DNA of 8,991 nt, from the NCBI GenBank assembly GCA_017307315.1, contig JAFKFF010000313.1, forward strand, positions 1 through 8,991. Reading direction: 5' to 3'. The stretch comes from Alphaproteobacteria bacterium. GTDB lineage: Bacteria; Pseudomonadota; Alphaproteobacteria; Micropepsales; Micropepsaceae. How positions within the stretch are numbered: the first letter of the stretch is position 1; the number at the start of each line of letters is the position of its first letter. This document shows positions 6,075 through 8,991 of this stretch, one piece after another. Below the pieces are notes generated by a model. That model ran no database searches. It was not told where the DNA came from and saw only the letters and a program-made list of their open reading frames with translations. The position numbers were made by a program, and so were the translations under genes.

Positions 6075-8018
6075 GTGCCAGAAGAACGTTCGGCTGTTGC
6101 CGAAGCTGAAGCAAGCCCCTCCCGGCCCATGCGCGAAGCCGTCAACGACCATGCGGTCTACATGCTGGACGCGAGCGGCCGCGTCGCCAGCTGGAATGAG
6201 GGAGCCCAGCATCAGAGCGGGTACAGCGCCGCCGAAATCGTGGGAAAATCCTTCGCCGAATTCCATACGCCGGAAGACCGGACCGCGGGACTGCCCCGGC
6301 GGGCGCTGGACATGGCGGCGCAGCAGGGCCTGTTCGAAAGCGAAGCCTGGCGGATCCGAAAAGACGGCCGCCGCTTCTGGGCCCATGCCACCATCGATCC
6401 CCTCCGGACCGCGGATGGCGCCTTGACCGGCTTTGTGGAAACCGTCCGGGATCTTTCGACGCGGCGCGGTACCGACGCCAAGCTGGGCAGCGAGGAGCAA
6501 TTCCGCCTTCTGGTCCAAAGCGTCACCGACTACGCCATCTATATGCTGGATGCGGAGGGGCGTATCTCCAGCTGGAATCAGGGGGCGCAGCGGATCAAGG
6601 GCTACCACTCCGACGAGATCATCGGCCAGCATTTCTCGCGCTTCTATACGGCGGAAGACCGGGTGCGGGGCGAGCCGCAGCGCGCGCTGGAAACCGCCAT
6701 GCGCGAGGGCCGGTATGAGAAGGAAGGCTTTCGGGTCCGCAAGGACGGCAGCACTTTCAACGCCCATGTCGTGATCGATCCGATCCGCGATCCCTTCGGC
6801 CGGATCATCGGCTTCGCCAAAGTCACCCGCGACGTCACCGAGCGCATCAAGGCCCAGCGCGAGCTCGAACAGGCGCAGGAAGCCCTGTTCCAGTCGCAGA
6901 AGATGGACGCGATCGGCCAGCTCACCGGCGGAGTGGCGCACGACTTCAACAATCTTCTGATGGCGGTTCTGGCAAGCTTGGAGCTGGTCAAGAAGCGGAT
7001 GCCGGACGATCCGCATATCGCGCGACTGCTGGAGAACGCCATCCAGGGCGCCCAGCGCGGTTCGGCCCTGACGCAGCGCATGCTGTCCTTCGCCCGCCGC
7101 CAGGCGCTCGATCCCCGGCCGGTGGACCTGCCGTCGCTGGCCGCCAACATGGTCGACCTGCTCCAGCGCTCCATCGGCCCCGCCGTGAGCCTGAAGACGC
7201 GCTTCGCCGCCCCGCTTCCGCCCGTCCAGGCGGACCAGAACCAGCTCGAGCTGGCGCTGCTGAATCTCACCGTCAATGCCCGCGACGCCTCGCGCGAAGG
7301 CGGCGAAATCGAAATTTCCGCGCGCGCCGAGATGCTGGCTCCGGGCCATCCGACCGGCTTGCCGGCCGGACGTTATGTCTGTCTCGCCGTCACCGATCAC
7401 GGCGAGGGCATGGATGCGGCCATTTTGGCGCGGGCCACCGAGCCCTTCTTCACCACCAAGGGCGTGGGCAAGGGCACGGGGCTGGGCCTGCCGATGGTGC
7501 ACGGCATGGCGGAACAGACCGGCGGCCGCTTCGTGCTGAAGAGCCAGGTTGGGGAGGGCACGGTCGCGGAAATATGGCTGCCCGCCGCCGCCGGTGCCGT
7601 ACCGGGGAACGCCGAGAAAAATGCCGTTACGGAAATGCCCCAATCGCCGCGCCTGACGGTGCTGGCCGTCGACGACGACAGCCTGGTGTTGTTCAACACC
7701 ACCGCCATGCTGGAAGATCTGGGCCACGATCCCCTGGAAGCCCGGTCCGGGCGGGAAGCTCTCGAAATCCTGGAGAACAAGGCCGTCGATCTGGTCATCA
7801 CCGACCAAGCGATGCCGCAAATGTCGGGCCTGCAGCTGATCGGCGCCATCCGGGAGCGCTGGCCCGACCTGCCCGTCATCCTGGCAACCGGCTATGCCGA
7901 ACTGCCGGCGGGGGGCGGGGGCGATCTGGCGAAGCTGGGCAAACCCTTCGGCGAAAAAGAGCTGGCAGGCGCGATCGCCAAGACCTTCTCGGCCAGGCCG
8001 CGCGCGAGCGCGATTTAA
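6075..8018 (+). CDS. Hybrid sensor histidine kinase, PAS-PAS-HisKA-HATPase-REC
   Basis: This 647-residue protein has no membrane segment. PAS1 covers about residues 20-130 and PAS2 about 141-258; the two are about half identical by eye (both have YMLDA, GAQ, EDR, RKDG and AH..IDP). A linker helix (258-275) leads to the HisKA domain with GGVAHDFNNLL and phospho-acceptor His289. The ATPase domain shows NLTVNARDA (397-405), DHGEGM (441-446), TKGVGKGTGLGL (461-472). A C-terminal receiver (about 526-640) has the acidic DDD at 533-535, phospho-acceptor Asp577 in ITDQAM, and Lys623 in LGKPF. It would sense a cytoplasmic signal and pass phosphate from His289 to its own Asp577, and perhaps onward to a phosphotransfer protein; no DNA-binding output is attached. 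The GTG start is supported by AGGGGA at 6061-6066. It follows the HisKA_2 kinase by 56 nt. Confidence 0.93.
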   Translation: MPEERSAVAEAEASPSRPMREAVNDHAVYMLDASGRVASWNEGAQHQSGYSAAEIVGKSFAEFHTPEDRTAGLPRRALDMAAQQGLFESEAWRIRKDGRRFWAHATIDPLRTADGALTGFVETVRDLSTRRGTDAKLGSEEQFRLLVQSVTDYAIYMLDAEGRISSWNQGAQRIKGYHSDEIIGQHFSRFYTAEDRVRGEPQRALETAMREGRYEKEGFRVRKDGSTFNAHVVIDPIRDPFGRIIGFAKVTRDVTERIKAQRELEQAQEALFQSQKMDAIGQLTGGVAHDFNNLLMAVLASLELVKKRMPDDPHIARLLENAIQGAQRGSALTQRMLSFARRQALDPRPVDLPSLAANMVDLLQRSIGPAVSLKTRFAAPLPPVQADQNQLELALLNLTVNARDASREGGEIEISARAEMLAPGHPTGLPAGRYVCLAVTDHGEGMDAAILARATEPFFTTKGVGKGTGLGLPMVHGMAEQTGGRFVLKSQVGEGTVAEIWLPAAAGAVPGNAEKNAVTEMPQSPRLTVLAVDDDSLVLFNTTAMLEDLGHDPLEARSGREALEILENKAVDLVITDQAMPQMSGLQLIGAIRERWPDLPVILATGYAELPAGGGGDLAKLGKPFGEKELAGAIAKTFSARPRASAI

Positions 8019-8132
8019 TCGCAAGGGACCGGATGTCCCGGGCCCGCCGCCCGTATGGACAAGGGCAGGCGACACGCCATATCGTGCAAAATGACGCCGT
8101 GTATTGGGCGCCGTAATTATCGAGGGCGTATC
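8019..8132 (+). other. Intergenic stretch before the XRE regulator
   Basis: A short perfect stem, GGGAC (8025-8029) with GTCCC (8035-8039), lies just after the hybrid kinase stop and may be a weak terminator. ATGACG (8091-8096) and TAATTA (8114-8119) have the 17-nt spacing of a sigma70 promoter, but transcription would begin only a few bases before the GTG start and would leave out part of the ribosome-binding site. I therefore do not call a promoter. Confidence 0.25.
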
Positions 8133-8510
8133 GTGCCGAAGGCCAACACTTATTCCATAGATAAAGCGATTGGTGGCCGTCTTAAAATGTACCGTCAGCG
8201 GGCCAATATTTCGCAAACCGCATTGGGCAAGTCTCTCGGGGTCTCGTTCCAGCAGGTCCAGAAATACGAGAACGGGACCAACCGGGTATCTGCCGCCACC
8301 CTGATCAAGATTTCCAAATTCCTGAATGTCTCGGTCGGCGATCTGATGATCACGGAGACGCCTCAGCAGACTTCGTCGGCATCGAGCAAGGATATGGCGC
8401 GCTTCGCCAAATCCACCGAAGGCCGCAGCCTCATCCACGGCTTCATGGCGATCGGCGATCCGCTTCTGCGCCGTCATATCGTGGGCCTGGTCAAGGCGCT
8501 GGGCAGCTGA
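8133..8510 (+). CDS. XRE-family transcriptional regulator (Cro/C1-type HTH)
   Basis: The 125-residue protein has a Cro/C1-type helix-turn-helix at about residues 15-71: GRLKMYRQRANISQTALGKS, then recognition helix VSFQQVQKYENGTNRVS, then LIKISKFLNVSVGDLM. A flexible serine-rich linker (75-87) joins a small helical tail (88-125, EGRSLIHGFMAIGDPLLRRH) seen in many alphaproteobacterial XRE proteins of this size. Such proteins are chromosomal regulators whose targets mostly remain unknown; there is no toxin or phage neighbour to suggest an antitoxin or repressor role. The frame extends upstream to an ATG at 8055, but the GTG at 8133 has GAGGG at 8122-8126 and starts where family similarity starts (MPKANTYSIDKAIG). 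It is on the same strand as metE, but metE has its own promoter and leader. Confidence 0.88.
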   Translation: MPKANTYSIDKAIGGRLKMYRQRANISQTALGKSLGVSFQQVQKYENGTNRVSAATLIKISKFLNVSVGDLMITETPQQTSSASSKDMARFAKSTEGRSLIHGFMAIGDPLLRRHIVGLVKALGS

Positions 8511-8530
8511 AGCCCAACCGGCGGCGCGAT

Positions 8531-8559
8531 TGACGGCGCTCCCCTTGCCTTTTAGGTTC
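8531..8559 (+). promoter_or_regulatory. Sigma70-like promoter for the riboswitch-metE transcript
   Basis: TTGACG (8531-8536) and TAGGTT (8554-8559) are separated by 17 nt. The -35 is nearly perfect and the -10 is weak. The predicted start, about 6-8 nt after the -10, falls at or next to the first base of the riboswitch P1 stem (8565), which independently supports the call. Confidence 0.5.
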
Positions 8560-8564
8560 GCCGC

Positions 8565-8726
8565 GATAGTTCCCGAAAGGGATTAATAGGGAATCCGGTG
8601 TGAAGCCGGAGCTGCCCCCGCAACTGTCAGCGGCGAGCCGAGGGCCGATACACCGTCACTGAGCGCATGCCGCGCCCGGGAAGACAGCCCAAAGCGACGA
8701 CCCGCGAGCCAGGAGACCTGCTATCG
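8565..8726 (+). ncRNA. Cobalamin (B12) riboswitch aptamer
   Basis: The element matches the cobalamin riboswitch family throughout. P1 is a perfect pairing of CGATAG (8565-8570) with CTATCG (8721-8726). The conserved core TTAATAGGGAATCCGG starts at 8583, and P3 pairs TCCGG (8594-8598) with CCGGA (8606-8610). The conserved stretch GCTGCCCCCGCAACTG (8611-8626) follows, then a variable P5/P6 arm to about 8690. The B12 box GCCAGGAGACCTGC (8708-8721) closes the core. It binds adenosylcobalamin or a related form and lowers expression of the gene after it, here metE. The downstream gene identity agrees with the known use of this class on B12-independent isozymes. Confidence 0.95.
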
Positions 8727-8863
8727 GGTGTCACGCTGTGGCCGGGGAACGGTGGGTTTCCCAAGGCAACGATTGCTTCGTCATGCGGTGACACGCGCAC
8801 GGCCGCTCTTCGACAGGGGTGGCGATGCGCCTTGCCAACCCATGTCTCAACGGAGTGTATCTG
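8727..8863 (+). promoter_or_regulatory. Riboswitch expression platform in the metE leader
   Basis: This leader contains no gene. GTGTCAC (8728-8734) pairs exactly with GTGACAC (8788-8794), enclosing a G/C-rich segment with its own short GGGAA/TTCCC stem. A second hairpin spans 8812-8846: GACA, GGGT and GGC on the 5' side pair with GCC, ACCC and TGTC on the 3' side, with one-base interruptions. It ends about 5 nt before the ribosome-binding site CGGAGTG (8851-8857). Neither hairpin is followed by a T run, so control is more likely through translation or Rho than through an intrinsic terminator. Confidence 0.55.
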
Positions 8864-8991
8864 ATGACCCCCTCGTCCGGGATCTTGTCCGCCAGCCTTG
8901 GCTTTCCCCGCATTGGCCGCAACCGCGAACTCAAACTGGCCTTGGAAGATTTCTGGTCCGGCGCCACCGGGCAATTATGGTGACTGCCGTG
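8864..8991 (+). CDS. metE: 5-methyltetrahydropteroyltriglutamate-homocysteine methyltransferase, N-terminal start (frame broken near edge)
   Basis: MetE transfers a methyl group from methyltetrahydrofolate-triglutamate to homocysteine, making methionine without cobalamin. Only the first residues are in the window. ILSASLGFPRIGRNRELKLA followed by LEDFWSG matches the conserved MetE N-terminus (LGFPRIG, RELK, then an aromatic-WxG). The ATG at 8864 follows CGGAGTG and the cobalamin riboswitch, which fits. The frame closes at TGA 8981-8983 after 39 codons. Past about 8975, the codon register starting at 8977 reads MVTAV, which fits the next MetE helix better, so one base appears to be missing between about 8965 and 8980. 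The intact protein would be about 750-780 residues. It may be a sequence-end error or a pseudogene; the window is too short to decide. Confidence 0.8.

Noticed and set aside
3490..6114. An 874-codon open frame on the minus strand opposite the aminotransferase and first kinase
   Set aside because: It crosses three genes and two gaps with convincing plus-strand families. Its product is rich in Gly, Arg, Gln, His and Ala with no recognisable domain, as expected from the complement of G/C-rich third positions.
8055..8132. Upstream extension of the XRE gene to an ATG at 8055
   Set aside because: The added 26 residues are not family-like. The GTG at 8133 has a well-placed GAGGG.
6045..8477. An 810-codon open frame on the minus strand opposite the hybrid kinase and XRE gene
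   Set aside because: It has the same composition artefact and no domain. It is antisense to a kinase with all catalytic motifs intact.
8627..8974. A 115-codon minus-strand open frame across the metE leader
   Set aside because: It is the complement of the cobalamin riboswitch and the metE start. The RNA element explains the conservation, and the frame has no ribosome-binding site or family.
1..8991. Mobile elements, CRISPR arrays, tRNA or rRNA genes, or a defence system
   Set aside because: I found no transposase, terminal inverted repeats, regularly spaced repeats or structural RNA other than the riboswitch, and every gene falls in a common chromosomal family.

Overview
This window looks like chromosomal DNA from an alphaproteobacterium. 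The signs are high G+C with strongly G/C-biased third codon positions, a HisKA_2-type histidine kinase, an XRE regulator of the type common in that class, and a candidate EcfG-type (general stress) promoter. I cannot name a genus. I see no tRNA, rRNA, insertion sequence, CRISPR array or phage gene. Both ends are cut inside genes.

Layout. Positions 1-1119 (minus) hold the N-terminal three quarters of a succinate-semialdehyde dehydrogenase (GabD-like), which runs off the left edge. Divergent from it at 1241-1951 (plus) is an MgtC/SapB-family membrane protein; the 121-nt gap between them carries a perfect 12-bp direct repeat. A small PRC-barrel protein follows (2136-2507, plus). It converges on a secreted class A acid phosphatase of the PAP2 superfamily (2611-3318, minus), with a bidirectional terminator between them. 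Divergent from the phosphatase is an omega-amino acid:pyruvate aminotransferase (3544-4875, plus) with a hairpin in its leader.

Two adjacent sensor kinases come next on the plus strand. The first (4978-6018) is a membrane-anchored HisKA_2 kinase. The second (6075-8018) is a soluble hybrid kinase with two PAS domains, a kinase core and a C-terminal receiver. The 56-nt gap between them carries GGAAC-N16-CGTT, the spacing expected of an alphaproteobacterial EcfG promoter. A small XRE regulator follows (8133-8510).

The right end is a regulatory region: a sigma70-like promoter, a complete cobalamin riboswitch (about 8565-8726), a structured expression platform, and the start of metE (from 8864), the B12-independent methionine synthase. 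The metE frame meets an in-frame TGA after 39 codons, 8 bases from the edge. One missing base would explain this, so it is either a sequence-end error or a real lesion.

How the genes fit together. The aminotransferase and semialdehyde dehydrogenase are both suited to omega-amino acid (beta-alanine, GABA or polyamine-derived) catabolism, but they are not in one operon. MgtC, the PRC-barrel protein and the kinase pair suggest envelope and stress functions. The metE leader is a B12-sparing switch: when cobalamin is present the B12-independent enzyme is turned off, which implies a B12-dependent MetH elsewhere. Nothing here amounts to a wholly new system. The best leads are the candidate EcfG promoter on the hybrid kinase, the kinase pair, the operator-like repeat at gabD/mgtC and the metE frame break.
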